Below, piece by piece: positions 1-8,192 of a DNA stretch of 64,000 nt; the stretch's first letter is position 1, and each line of letters starts with the position of its first letter. This DNA is from Lachnoanaerobaculum orale. Lineage in GTDB: Bacteria; Bacillota; Clostridia; Lachnospirales; Lachnospiraceae. The position numbers were made by a program, and so were the translations under genes. The stretch lies in contig NZ_RRCM01000001.1 in NCBI RefSeq assembly GCF_003862485.1, forward strand, positions 169,124-233,123, in the 5' to 3' direction. The notes under the pieces were generated by a model. The model saw only the letters and a program-made list of their open reading frames with translations, had not been told where the DNA came from and made no database searches.

Positions 1-852
1 GCACTTGAAGGATACGGAATAGTAAAATCGGGCGGAAGCGGAATGATAAACTTAATTATCGGAATAATTGTGACAATACTGGTGGGACTCGTATTACTTG
101 GAGGTATCAAAAGAATAGGTACGGTTACTGAAAAGCTGGTTCCTTTTATGGCGCTTTTATATGTGGTGCTTGCACTGGGAGTTGTATTTTTAAATATAAA
201 CAGAGTGCCTGAGGTATTTGGAAGCATCATATACGGAGCGTTCAATCCGAGAGCTGTTACCGGAGGAGTAATAGGAAGCTTCTTTTTAAGTATGAAAAAG
301 GGAGTATCAAGAGGTATATTCTCAAATGAGGCCGGACTTGGTACCGGTCCTATAGCACACGCTTCGGCAGATACAGGTAAGCCTGTAAAGCAGGGATTTT
401 TCGGAGTATTTGAAGTATTTGCGGATACCATTGTTATATGTACACTTACAGCGCTTGTAATACTTTGCTCAGGTGTGAATATTCCTTTCGGTTCTACGGC
501 AGGTGCCGAACTTACTATAAGCGGTTTTATAAAGGCCTACGGACATGGCGTATCGGTATTTACAGCTGTGGCCATGTGCTCGTTTGCCTTCTCGACCATC
601 ATAGGATGGGGGCTTTACGGCGCCAGATGTATAGAGTTTTTATTAAGTGAAAAGGTAATAAAGCCTTTTATGGTGGTATATTCACTGATGGCGATAGTGG
701 GAGCGACCATGGACCTCGGATTACTTTGGGATATATCCGATACTTTCAACGGACTTATGGCAATCCCGAACCTTATAGCACTGTTCTTACTTGCAAATGT
801 GGCGATAAAGCTTAAGAATGAGTACTTTGAGGGCGAAGGTAAAGAAAAGTAA
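1..852 (+). CDS. Sodium/alanine symporter (AGCS family), C-terminal part
   Basis: The reading frame is open from base 1 (ALEGYGIVKSGG...), so the gene begins upstream and the first ATG at 43 is internal. AGCS carriers import alanine or glycine with Na+ across the cytoplasmic membrane. The visible 283 residues hold several hydrophobic segments and the family-typical stretch SRGIFSNEAGLGTGPIAHA. The tail is short and charged (EYFEGEGKEK). The next gene has its own promoter, so this is probably the last gene of its unit. Family assignment is firm; the substrate is inferred. Confidence 0.9.
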   Translation, partial: ALEGYGIVKSGGSGMINLIIGIIVTILVGLVLLGGIKRIGTVTEKLVPFMALLYVVLALGVVFLNINRVPEVFGSIIYGAFNPRAVTGGVIGSFFLSMKKGVSRGIFSNEAGLGTGPIAHASADTGKPVKQGFFGVFEVFADTIVICTLTALVILCSGVNIPFGSTAGAELTISGFIKAYGHGVSVFTAVAMCSFAFSTIIGWGLYGARCIEFLLSEKVIKPFMVVYSLMAIVGATMDLGLLWDISDTFNGLMAIPNLIALFLLANVAIKLKNEYFEGEGKEK

Positions 853-859
853 AAAGTGC

Positions 860-887
860 TTGACAATAAAATAAGATTGTGTAAAAT
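860..887 (+). promoter_or_regulatory. Sigma-A-type promoter for trxA-trxB
   Basis: A perfect -35 TTGACA (860-865) is followed after 16 bases by TAAAAT (882-887). The trxA start lies 43 bases downstream behind a GGAGGGG ribosome site. No terminator is visible between trxA and trxB, so the promoter probably serves both. Confidence 0.6.
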
Positions 888-929
888 ATAATCATAAACT
901 ATTTAAGGAAAAATCGGAGGGGAAAAGTT

Positions 930-1238
930 ATGGCAGTAAAGACAATAACAAGTGCAAATTTTGAAGCTGAAGTTTTGAATGCAAAGGAACCTGTATTGGT
1001 AGATGTTTGGGCACCTTGGTGCGGACCTTGTAAGATGCTCTCACCTATAGTTGATGAGGTGGCTGAGGAAGCGGTAGGTTTCTCTGTAGGAAAGGTAAAT
1101 GCAGATGAGAATCAGGAGCTTGTAAACAGATTCCACATCATGTCAATACCTACACTTCTTGTATTTAAGAACGGTGAGTTGGTAAATAAGTCTGTAGGTC
1201 TTATATCAAAGGATGAAGTAAAGGCTTTATTGGGATAA
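930..1238 (+). CDS. trxA: Thioredoxin
   Basis: A 102-residue cytosolic thioredoxin, the normal length for the family. The active site WCGPC puts the redox cysteines at 31 and 34, in the usual context DVWAPWCGPCK, and the cis-proline loop SIPT follows. It reduces disulfides in client proteins such as peroxidases and reductases and is recharged by the thioredoxin reductase encoded 56 bases downstream. GGAGGGGAAAAGTT precedes the ATG. The pairing with trxB, a peroxidase and an OhrR-type regulator makes this a thiol-redox block. Confidence 0.97.
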   Translation: MAVKTITSANFEAEVLNAKEPVLVDVWAPWCGPCKMLSPIVDEVAEEAVGFSVGKVNADENQELVNRFHIMSIPTLLVFKNGELVNKSVGLISKDEVKALLG

Positions 1239-1294
1239 TCAAAGATTGTCGGGTTGATGATTAAGAGATTCGATATATAGAAAGAAGTGATATT

Positions 1295-2206
1295 ATGTAT
1301 GATATAGTAGTGGTCGGTGCCGGTACGGCAGGGCTCTCCGCCGCAATATACGGAGTAAGAGCCGGCAAGTCGGTACTTGTACTTGAAGGTGCTTCTTACG
1401 GAGGACAGATAATCAATACTCCCGAGATAGAAAATTATCCTGCTATCAAGAAGACTTCCGGATTTGAGTTTGCTACAGATCTTTTCAATCAGGCAAAGGA
1501 TTTGGGCGCCGAAGTAAAATACGAAAAGGTAACAGGAATAGGCCTTGAAGGAAATATAAAAAAGGTAAAAACCGATAAGGGAGAGTATGATGCCAAGGCG
1601 GTAATACTTGCAACAGGAGCAAAGAACAGACCGCTGGGACTTCCTAATGAGAAAAAGCTTGTAGGTTCAGGTGTTTCTTACTGTGCCACCTGTGACGGAA
1701 TGTTTTACAGAGGCAAGGTGGTCGCTGTAAACGGAGGCGGTAATACCGCTATAGAAGACGCGACATTCCTTGCAAATGTGGCAAGCAAAGTATATGTAAT
1801 ACACCGCAGAGACGAGTTTCGAGCCGAGGAAGCTGTAGTAGCGGCATTAAAGAAAAAGGACAATGTAGAGTTTGTTCTCAATTCAAATATTGTAGAGATC
1901 AAGGAAGAGTCTTTTGCAGTAAGCGGAGTGGTAGTGGAAGATAAGAATACACATGAAAGAAGAGAGATTGCTGTAGACGGTCTGTTTGTGGCAATAGGTC
2001 AGGTACCTGACAATACCGCTTTTGCACAGGTTGCAGAACTTGATAAGGCAGGCTATATAGTGGCCGGAGAAGATTGTAAGACAATGACTGAAGGTATATT
2101 TGCAGCAGGAGACGGCAGAACCAAGGAAGTGCGTCAGCTGGTAACGGCGGCAGGAGACGGTGCTGTAGCGGGGATTGCGGCGGCAAAGTACTGTGAGGCA
2201 TTTTAA
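1295..2206 (+). CDS. trxB: Thioredoxin reductase (NADPH, FAD)
   Basis: A 303-residue low-molecular-weight thioredoxin reductase of full length. It shows the N-terminal FAD-binding GAGTAG (8-13), the redox pair CATC (Cys130 and Cys133), the NADPH-binding GGGNTAIEDA (147-156) and the C-terminal AAGDGR flavin motif. It moves electrons from NADPH to TrxA, whose gene is immediately upstream. The gpx gene follows after 25 bases without a terminator, so the three are probably co-transcribed. Confidence 0.97.
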   Translation: MYDIVVVGAGTAGLSAAIYGVRAGKSVLVLEGASYGGQIINTPEIENYPAIKKTSGFEFATDLFNQAKDLGAEVKYEKVTGIGLEGNIKKVKTDKGEYDAKAVILATGAKNRPLGLPNEKKLVGSGVSYCATCDGMFYRGKVVAVNGGGNTAIEDATFLANVASKVYVIHRRDEFRAEEAVVAALKKKDNVEFVLNSNIVEIKEESFAVSGVVVEDKNTHERREIAVDGLFVAIGQVPDNTAFAQVAELDKAGYIVAGEDCKTMTEGIFAAGDGRTKEVRQLVTAAGDGAVAGIAAAKYCEAF

Positions 2207-2231
2207 TTATAAATAGGAAAGAGGAAATAAA

Positions 2232-2777
2232 ATGAGCATATATGATTTTAAAGTAAAGAACAATGAAGGTAAGGAAGTAAGCCTTAGCGATTACAAGAAT
2301 AAGGTTGTTTTAATAATAAATTCAGCAACAGAGTGCGGATTTACACCACAGTATGAGCAGTTACAGAAGTTATATGAGGATTATAAGGACAAGGATTTTG
2401 TTATACTTGATTTCCCATGCAACCAGTTCGGACATCAGGCACCGGGAAGTGATGAAGAGATTGCAAAGTTCTGCAGCTCAAGATTCGGTGTAACTTTCCC
2501 GCTTTTCTCAAAGATTGAGGTAAACGGTGACGGCGCAAGCGAGGTATTTAAGTACCTTAAGAGCGAAAAGGGATTTGCAGGTTGGGGAGCAGACAACGAT
2601 ATGTCAAAGCTTCTTACAAAGATGCTTAGCGAGGCCGATCCTGATTACGCAAGCAAGCCTGATATCAAGTGGAACTTTACAAAATTCCTTATCGATAAGA
2701 ACGGAAATGTTGTAAGAAGATTTGAGCCTACTGAAGGTGTTGCGGTAGTTGAAGAGGCTGTTAAAGAATTAGTTTAA
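2232..2777 (+). CDS. Glutathione peroxidase family (thioredoxin-type thiol peroxidase)
   Basis: A 181-residue peroxidase of the GPx/BsaA family. The catalytic residue is an ordinary cysteine (Cys35 in SATECGFTPQY), not selenocysteine. The other tetrad members are visible as Gln65 in FPCNQFG and Trp147-Asn148 in KWNFTKF. Many bacterial cysteine GPx enzymes use thioredoxin rather than glutathione, which fits trxA-trxB directly upstream; the electron donor is inferred. It would detoxify H2O2 and organic peroxides in the cytosol. A GAAAGAGG ribosome site precedes the ATG. Confidence 0.93.
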   Translation: MSIYDFKVKNNEGKEVSLSDYKNKVVLIINSATECGFTPQYEQLQKLYEDYKDKDFVILDFPCNQFGHQAPGSDEEIAKFCSSRFGVTFPLFSKIEVNGDGASEVFKYLKSEKGFAGWGADNDMSKLLTKMLSEADPDYASKPDIKWNFTKFLIDKNGNVVRRFEPTEGVAVVEEAVKELV

Positions 2778-2794
2778 TTTTAATGACGAAGACA

Positions 2795-2826
2795 TAAGGA
2801 GCGTTTATGAAAATAAAGGCTCCTTA
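2795..2826 (+). terminator. Hairpin between gpx and ohrR-like gene
   Basis: The 8-base arms TAAGGAGC (2795-2802) and GCTCCTTA (2819-2826) are perfect complements around a 16-base loop. The bases after it (AAGTCTTTTAAAA) hold only a weak T-run, so this may be a poor terminator or a regulatory stem rather than a strong stop. Confidence 0.4.
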
Positions 2827-2859
2827 AAGTCTTTTAAAAGGAAAGAGGGAATGTAAAAA

Positions 2860-3303
2860 ATGGCAGGTAAGTATGACTCATTAAAACTTGAAAATCAACT
2901 TTGTTTTCCGCTATATGCTTGCTCAAAGGAAATCGTAAGGAGATATAAAACATACTTAGACAGATTGGATTTGACATATACACAGTATATTGTAATGATG
3001 GTAATGTGGGAAGAAAAAGAACTCAATGTTAAGGAACTCGGTGACAAGCTTTTCCTTGATTCAGGTACTTTGACTCCGGTATTAAAAAAGCTTGAAGCCA
3101 AGGGCTATGTAACCAGAGAGCGTTCAAAGATAGATGAGAGAACTCTTATAGTAACTTTGACAGAGAGCGGAAAAGAGCTTAGAGAAAAGGCTGTTGATAT
3201 TCCGGTAGGAATGAGAGGCTGCCTGAAATTGAGTGATGAAGAGATGGTACAGCTTCGTACAATGCTAAATAAAATTCTAAGCGACATGGGAGATGTGGAA
3301 TAA
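2860..3303 (+). CDS. ohrR: MarR-family peroxide-sensing repressor, OhrR-type
   Basis: A 147-residue winged-helix protein. The N-terminus LENQLCFPLYACSKE places a cysteine at position 15, the site of the organic-peroxide-sensing cysteine in Bacillus OhrR. The winged helix follows at about 35-100 (LTYTQYIVMMVMWEEKELNVKELG ... GYVTRERSKIDERT). Oxidation of the cysteine should release DNA. Its position behind trxA, trxB and gpx suggests they are part of its regulon, but I found no clear OhrR palindrome nearby. No ohr gene lies in the window. Confidence 0.87.
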   Translation: MAGKYDSLKLENQLCFPLYACSKEIVRRYKTYLDRLDLTYTQYIVMMVMWEEKELNVKELGDKLFLDSGTLTPVLKKLEAKGYVTRERSKIDERTLIVTLTESGKELREKAVDIPVGMRGCLKLSDEEMVQLRTMLNKILSDMGDVE

Positions 3304-3338
3304 TTCCACAAACTTCAGGGAGCTACGGAGCGATTACA

Positions 3339-3863
3339 ATGAGTGCAGAAAAAGAATTTTGTGATATATATGATGTGAATAAAAGGCCGACAGGAAAAAC
3401 TGTAGACAGAGCCGCCATAGCTCTTAATGATGACGAGTACTTTTTGATAGTGTCTGCGGTTTTGGTCAGTGCGGATAAAAAGATACTTATAACAAAGCGT
3501 GATAGAAAAAAGCTGTGGTCTCCCGGAATGTGGGAGATACCGGGAGGCGGAGTAAAAGCAGGCGAGTCTTCCTTAGAAGCGATATACAGAGAAATTCTGG
3601 AAGAGACCAATGTAAACCTTTTTGGCAGAGACTATAAAATCCTTCAAACTCAAAAGAGAAGAACCGTTGAGGGCAATAAATATTTTGCAGATATCTATTG
3701 CTTTGAGATTTCACAAGATGATATAAAAAATATAAAAGGTCAGGAAGGAGAAGTGTCGGACTACAGACTTGCAAGTATAGAGGATATAAAGGAAACAGCA
3801 AAAGATAATAAATTTCTTCGCTATGGAGATTTGAAAGATTTTTTCTACAAATGCATAAGTTAG
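3339..3863 (+). CDS. Nudix hydrolase
   Basis: A 174-residue protein with one complete Nudix box: Gly70, Glu76 and the REILEETNV core at 84-92, matching GX5EX7REUXEEXGU. Such enzymes hydrolyse nucleoside diphosphate derivatives using Mg2+. The N-terminal EFCDIYDVNKRPTGKTVDR resembles the isopentenyl-diphosphate isomerase/YfcD-like Nudix subgroup that opens with 'D.Y..N..P.G'. Substrate unknown. It follows the MarR-type gene by 35 bases and may be co-transcribed; a terminator follows. Confidence 0.88.
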   Translation: MSAEKEFCDIYDVNKRPTGKTVDRAAIALNDDEYFLIVSAVLVSADKKILITKRDRKKLWSPGMWEIPGGGVKAGESSLEAIYREILEETNVNLFGRDYKILQTQKRRTVEGNKYFADIYCFEISQDDIKNIKGQEGEVSDYRLASIEDIKETAKDNKFLRYGDLKDFFYKCIS

Positions 3864-3873
3864 ATATATGAAG

Positions 3874-3903
3874 AGCCATGAGGGAAACCTTGTGGCTTTT
3901 GTT
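3874..3903 (+). terminator. Rho-independent terminator after the Nudix gene
   Basis: AGCCATGAGG (3874-3883) pairs with CCTTGTGGCT (3888-3897) around a GAAA loop, with two G-U pairs, and is followed by TTTTGTT. It closes the redox block. Confidence 0.65.
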
Positions 3904-4021
3904 GTGGGAGAGAAAAATATATATTGAGGCTCGCAATCAGGAATTTGTTTTATTTAGGGGGTACGTTATTATATCACAAAATATATATGTATGTACCATC
4001 TAAATTTACTATAAAAAAAGA

Positions 4022-4050
4022 TTACTTTTTTCATGAAAATAATGTAAAAT
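4022..4050 (+). promoter_or_regulatory. Candidate promoter for the choline-binding/CAP gene
   Basis: TTACTT (4022-4027), a 17-base spacer, then TAAAAT (4045-4050). It gives a leader of about 80 bases before the GAAAGGAG ribosome site. The rest of the 3.9-4.1 kb gap is AT-rich and shows nothing else I can support. Confidence 0.45.
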
Positions 4051-4137
4051 GTAATTAACAGCTAAGTTTTTGAAAATAAAGTATAAGGTGTACTTTGAAA
4101 CTTAAGCATAACTGATTTTCATAAGAAAGGAGACCGT

Positions 4138-4956
4138 ATGAAAAAAGGTTTATTTCTTGGAGCAGCGTTGACGATAGGTACATTGGCAATGACAATACCT
4201 ACATTTGCGGAAAACGGCAGTTGGAAAGAGGATAATAAGGGTTATAAGTATCAGTTTTCCGACGGTACTTTTGCACATTCGTCATGGTTAAGTCTTGATA
4301 ATAAGTGGTATCACATTGACAGTCTGGGATATATGCAAAAAGGCTGGCTAAAAGACGGTGATGATTGGTACTATCTGGATACCGATAACGGTCAGATGCA
4401 GGAAGGTTGGTCAAAGATCAATGATAAATGGTATTATTTTGACCCTATATTAGGCGGCAGAATGGCTGTAAACAGATATGTTGATATAATGAATGAAGAG
4501 CATAAAGACTATTATGTGGACTCAAACGGCGTATACAATCCTGAAGGAAAGTCCGGTGCAAAGGTGGACGCAAAAAAGATATCTACACAGGCTTTTGAGA
4601 AGAAGGCTGTCGAGCTTATAAACAATGAGAGAGCAAAGTATGGTGTTCCGTCCTTATTTGATGACAGTATGTTTGCAGACAGTGTGCATGTAAGAGCTAA
4701 GGAGCTTTCGCAGAGTTATTCACATACAAGACCTGACGGAGACAGTTACCTGTATGCACTGCCGCCGGGACTTGGATATTACGGTGAAGTTATAGCGGTG
4801 GGTCAGAGCACACCTGAAGAGGTTGTAAAATACTGGATGAGTTCGGAGGTGAACAGAGCCCAAATACTTGGCAAAGATTATGATTCATTTGGTGTCGGAT
4901 GCTACATAAAAGACGGTATTATATACTGGGTAGCGGACTTCGGTGCCAGAATGTAA
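4138..4956 (+). CDS. Secreted choline-binding-repeat protein with CAP/SCP domain
   Basis: 272 residues. A signal peptide (1-24, MKKGLFLGAA...PTFA|EN) directs export. Residues about 28-115 carry cell-wall-binding repeats (GSWKEDNKGYKYQFSDG, WLSLDNKWYHID, GYMQKGWLKDGDDWYYLD, EGWSKINDKWYYFD), the kind that bind choline or other wall-polymer groups. Residues about 150-272 form a CAP/SCP (YkwD-like) domain: AVELINNERAKYGVPSL, AKELSQSYSHTRPDG, YWMSSEVNRAQIL and YWVADFG. The protein is probably attached to the cell surface without a covalent anchor. The function of bacterial CAP domains is poorly known. It is transcribed alone, between two terminators. Confidence 0.9.
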   Translation: MKKGLFLGAALTIGTLAMTIPTFAENGSWKEDNKGYKYQFSDGTFAHSSWLSLDNKWYHIDSLGYMQKGWLKDGDDWYYLDTDNGQMQEGWSKINDKWYYFDPILGGRMAVNRYVDIMNEEHKDYYVDSNGVYNPEGKSGAKVDAKKISTQAFEKKAVELINNERAKYGVPSLFDDSMFADSVHVRAKELSQSYSHTRPDGDSYLYALPPGLGYYGEVIAVGQSTPEEVVKYWMSSEVNRAQILGKDYDSFGVGCYIKDGIIYWVADFGARM

Positions 4957-4969
4957 ACAGTGATTCCTT

Positions 4970-5000
4970 ACCTATACCCTATACCCGGGTATAGGTTTTT
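4970..5000 (+). terminator. Strong rho-independent terminator
   Basis: A perfect 10-base stem, ACCTATACCC (4970-4979) with GGGTATAGGT (4987-4996), surrounds a 7-base loop and is followed by TTTTTAATTTTTAT. It ends the CAP gene. Confidence 0.9.
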
Positions 5001-5046
5001 AATTTTTATATACTTTACTTTTTTTATCAAAATTTTAAAATAAATT

Positions 5047-5087
5047 ACTATAAACCTATAGACAAAAAGGGTTTATAGTGCTATTAT
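5047..5087 (+). promoter_or_regulatory. Promoter overlapped by an inverted repeat, amino-acid ABC operon
   Basis: The -35 TAGACA (5059-5064) and -10 TATTAT (5082-5087) are 17 bases apart. A perfect 10-base inverted repeat, ACTATAAACC (5047-5056) and GGTTTATAGT (5070-5079), brackets the -35 box, the arrangement expected of a repressor operator. The -10 box covers the ATG at 5086, so that codon cannot be the start from this promoter. Confidence 0.7.
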
Positions 5088-5136
5088 GTATTGCGTAAAA
5101 CAAAAACGGATACGGACAGTATCTTGGAGAATGATT

Positions 5137-5796
5137 ATGGATTTTGGATTTATAAAGCAGGTATTTCCGCTGTATGTGCATGCAGCGATACTGACACTTA
5201 AGATCGGTATACTCGGAATAATACTTGCAATAGCGGTGGGGCTTTTATGCACACTGATTTTACATAAGAAAATACCGGTGCTTAGGCAATTGGTAAGCAT
5301 ATATATAGAACTTAGCAGAAATACCCCCCTACTTATACAGCTGTTTTTTATATACTACGGTTTACCGAAGCTGGGTATAAGGATAGATGCCTTTATCTGC
5401 GGAGTAATCGGACTGGCTTTCCTTGGAGGAAGCTATATGTGCGAAGCTTTCAGAAGCGGAATAGAAACTATAGATAAGATACAGGAGGAGAGTGCACTTA
5501 GTCTCGGACTCAGTCACAATCAGGCGCTTTTCTATATACTTCTTCCACAGGCAATTTCAATAAGTACACCTGCATTTGTAGCAAACATCATATTCTTATT
5601 GAAAGAGACGTCAGTATTCTCGGCTATAAGCTTGATGGACTTGATGTTCACGGCAAAGGATTTGATCGGAATTTATTACAAGACAGTAGAGAGCCTGGCA
5701 CTTTTGGTATTTTTCTATCTGATTATATTACTGCCGGTTTCCATACTGGGATCCTATGTAGAAAGGAAGGTGCGTTATGCCGGATTTGGGTCTTAA
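5137..5796 (+). CDS. Polar amino-acid ABC transporter permease 1
   Basis: A His/Glu/Gln/Arg/opine-type permease of 219 residues from the ATG at 5137, chosen because GGAGA (5126-5130) lies 6 bases upstream; the ATGs at 5086 and 5131 are inside the promoter or directly abut the ribosome site. Five or so membrane segments are visible, with the EAA loop YMCEAFRSGIETIDKIQEESALSLGLSHNQALFYILLP contacting the ATPase. It is the first gene of an operon permease-permease-ATPase-binding protein and overlaps the next gene by 20 bases. The substrate cannot be read from the sequence; cystine or a polar amino acid is plausible. Confidence 0.9.
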   Translation: MDFGFIKQVFPLYVHAAILTLKIGILGIILAIAVGLLCTLILHKKIPVLRQLVSIYIELSRNTPLLIQLFFIYYGLPKLGIRIDAFICGVIGLAFLGGSYMCEAFRSGIETIDKIQEESALSLGLSHNQALFYILLPQAISISTPAFVANIIFLLKETSVFSAISLMDLMFTAKDLIGIYYKTVESLALLVFFYLIILLPVSILGSYVERKVRYAGFGS

Positions 5797-6448
5797 TGTT
5801 ATATTCAAAGGCAAAAACGCCGTAAGACTTTTGGGAGGAATGGGAGTGGCCCTAAGGATAAGCTTGATAGCGGTGATTATCAGCATACCTTTAGGCATAC
5901 TGGTAGGAATACTTATGACCTTTAAAAATCCTATACTGAAGGCGGTACTTAGAGTATATCTTGAAATTATAAGAATAATGCCTCAGCTTGTACTTTTGTT
6001 TATAGTATTTTTCGGTAGTACAAGAGTGATCGGAGTGGATATATCGGGAGATCTGGCGGCCGTTATAGTATTCAGTCTCTGGGGAATTGCAGAGATGGGA
6101 GACTTGGTCAGAGGAGCGATTATAAGTATCCCGAAGCACCAGTACGAAAGCGGTGAGGCGTTGGGACTTAGTAAGAGACAGATATTTGTATACATTATAA
6201 TACCTCAGACAATAAAGAGACTTGTTCCGCTTTCAATAAACTTGATTACCAGAATGATAAAGACAACATCACTTGTACTTATGATAGGCGTGGTAGAGGT
6301 AATAAAGGTGGCGCAGCAGATAATAGAGGCTAACAGAACGGCAAGCCCGAATGCGGCTTTCGGAGTGTATCTGGCGGTATTTTTGATGTACTTCATAGCA
6401 TGTACGCCTATAAGTATGCTTGCAAGATATCTGGAAAAGCGAAGATAA
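5777..6448 (+). CDS. Polar amino-acid ABC transporter permease 2
   Basis: 223 residues, the second membrane subunit. The EAA loop reads EMGDLVRGAIISIPKHQYESGEALGLSKRQIFVYIIIPQ. It starts inside the end of the first permease (20-base overlap) behind GAAAGGAAGG, which indicates translational coupling and a heterodimeric channel. The C-terminal ARYLEKRR is typical of the HisM/GlnP family. Confidence 0.9.
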   Translation: MPDLGLNVIFKGKNAVRLLGGMGVALRISLIAVIISIPLGILVGILMTFKNPILKAVLRVYLEIIRIMPQLVLLFIVFFGSTRVIGVDISGDLAAVIVFSLWGIAEMGDLVRGAIISIPKHQYESGEALGLSKRQIFVYIIIPQTIKRLVPLSINLITRMIKTTSLVLMIGVVEVIKVAQQIIEANRTASPNAAFGVYLAVFLMYFIACTPISMLARYLEKRR

Positions 6449-6467
6449 AGTGACGGAAGGAGAGATT

Positions 6468-7241
6468 ATGCCGGCATTATTGGAAATAAAAAATGTTGTA
6501 AAAAACTATGACGGTAAGACACCTGTACTTGAAGGTGTGAGCCTTGAACTGAACAGGGGCGAAGTAATAGTTTTGATTGGACCGAGCGGTTGCGGCAAGT
6601 CCACATTGCTTAGATGTATCAACGGTCTTGAGGCCATACAGGGCGGAGAGATTTGCCTTGAAGGCAAGGCTATCGACTACAATAAAAAGGATTTGACCGG
6701 ACTTAGACAAAAGATAGGTATGGTTTTCCAAAGCTATGAGCTTTTTCCGCATATGACAATACTTGACAATATCATTTTGGCTCCTACAAAGGTTGCCGGA
6801 GTGAATAAGGAGAGAGCAAAGAAAGAAGCAATGGAGCTTTTAAATAAGGTAGGACTTGCACATAAGGCAAAGGCTTATCCGAGAGAGCTTTCAGGCGGTC
6901 AAAAGCAGAGAGTGGCGATAGTAAGAGCACTTGCAATGCATCCTGAGATTTTGTTGTTTGACGAGGTTACGGCGGCCCTTGACCCTGAGATGGTCAGAGA
7001 GGTGCTTGATGTAATGCTTGACCTTGCAAAGCAGGGTTCCACCATGATTATCGTTACTCATGAGATGCAGTTTGCCGAGGCAGTTGCGGACAGAGTATAT
7101 TTCCTCGATAAGGGAAATATAGTGGAGACCGGAAGGCCGAAGAGCTTTTTTAGTGCTCCTAAGACTGAGAGAGCAAGACAGTTTTTGAATATATTTGAAT
7201 TTGAGTCTATAAAGGACGAAAAGGAAGAGTATAACATATAA
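6468..7241 (+). CDS. Polar amino-acid ABC transporter ATP-binding protein
   Basis: 257 residues from the ATG at 6468, which follows GGAAGGAGAGATT; the longer frame from 6420 would start inside the permease. The Walker A is GPSGCGKST (38-46). The Q-loop context VFQSYELFPHMT, signature LSGGQKQR, Walker B ILLFDEVTAALDPE and switch histidine THEMQFA are all intact. It belongs to the GlnQ/HisP family and energises the two permeases. Walker B reads DEVTAALD rather than the common DEPTSALD, a variant common in this family. Confidence 0.95.
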   Translation: MPALLEIKNVVKNYDGKTPVLEGVSLELNRGEVIVLIGPSGCGKSTLLRCINGLEAIQGGEICLEGKAIDYNKKDLTGLRQKIGMVFQSYELFPHMTILDNIILAPTKVAGVNKERAKKEAMELLNKVGLAHKAKAYPRELSGGQKQRVAIVRALAMHPEILLFDEVTAALDPEMVREVLDVMLDLAKQGSTMIIVTHEMQFAEAVADRVYFLDKGNIVETGRPKSFFSAPKTERARQFLNIFEFESIKDEKEEYNI

Positions 7242-7301
7242 TAAAAATTCGGGTATTACCCATAATAATATATATAAGAAAGATTTATCGGAGGATTAAA
7301 T

Positions 7302-8171
7302 ATGAAGAAAATTAAGTTGATAGGTTTATTAGGTGTTTTGGCGGCAGGTGCATTGGCACTCAGCGCATGCGGTTCATCTGCAAAGACTGCAGATGCAGGC
7401 GGAAAGGGCGGCAAAAACAACTTCAGAACACTTGACGAGATAAAGAAGTCGGGTACTATAAATATAGGTGTGTTCTCGGACAAGAATCCGTTCGGATATG
7501 TGGATGAGAACGGTGAGTATCAGGGATATGATATTTACTTCGGAAACAGACTCGGCAAGGACCTCGGTGTAAAGATAAACTATGTCAGTACAGAGGCTGC
7601 AAACAGAGTTGAATACCTTGAGACAGGTAAAGTTGACCTTATACTTGCAAACTTTACAGTTACACCTGAGAGAGCGGAGGCTGTAGATTTCGCACTTCCA
7701 TATATGAACGTAGGCCTTGGAGTTATCTCACCTGAGAATAATAAGATAGACAGCCTTGACAACTGGAATCCTAATGATGAGATGATTATTATATCAGGAA
7801 CAACGGCAGAACCTTACATGATTAAGAATTATCCTAATATCAAGCTTCAAAAGTATGATACATATGCAAATGCCAAGAATGCACTTTTAAACGGAAGCGG
7901 TAAAGCATGGGTAAACGACAATACCGAGGTACTTGCATTTGCAAAGAGCAATCCGGGATATGTTGTAGGTATTGATGACCTCGGAGTAAAGGACACTATT
8001 GCACCGGCTGTAACAAAGGGCAATACAACATTGCTTGACTGGGTAAACACTGAGATTGAGAATCTCGGAAAAGAGAACTTCTTCCACGAAGACTATGAAG
8101 CAACACTTAAAGATACATACGGTGCACAGTATGCGGATACTCTTGTGATAGAGGGCGGAAAGACAAACTAA
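7302..8171 (+). CDS. Amino-acid ABC transporter substrate-binding lipoprotein
   Basis: 289 residues. A lipoprotein signal peptide ends in LSAC, with the lipidated Cys23, so the protein is tethered outside the membrane. The body is a type 3 periplasmic-binding fold (SBP_bac_3): KSGTINIGVFSDKNPFGYVDENGEYQGYDIYFGNRLGKDLG ... LILANFTVTPERAEAVDFALPYM. It delivers the substrate to the two permeases upstream. It is last in the transporter genes, 60 bases after the ATPase, behind its own strong ribosome site. Confidence 0.95.
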   Translation: MKKIKLIGLLGVLAAGALALSACGSSAKTADAGGKGGKNNFRTLDEIKKSGTINIGVFSDKNPFGYVDENGEYQGYDIYFGNRLGKDLGVKINYVSTEAANRVEYLETGKVDLILANFTVTPERAEAVDFALPYMNVGLGVISPENNKIDSLDNWNPNDEMIIISGTTAEPYMIKNYPNIKLQKYDTYANAKNALLNGSGKAWVNDNTEVLAFAKSNPGYVVGIDDLGVKDTIAPAVTKGNTTLLDWVNTEIENLGKENFFHEDYEATLKDTYGAQYADTLVIEGGKTN

Positions 8172-8192
8172 ATAAAATTTCGGCGGTGGCAT

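Noticed and set aside
615-866. Minus-strand frame over the symporter end.
   Set aside because: It is antisense to a clear AGCS coding sequence; no ribosome site or family resemblance.
2232-2777. Selenocysteine in the glutathione peroxidase.
   Set aside because: The catalytic position is a normal TGC cysteine codon and no TGA interrupts the frame.
3487-3936. 149-codon minus-strand frame over the Nudix gene.
   Set aside because: Composition typical of an antisense shadow (Leu/Ser/Tyr/His-rich) and it covers the complete Nudix box and a terminator of the plus strand.
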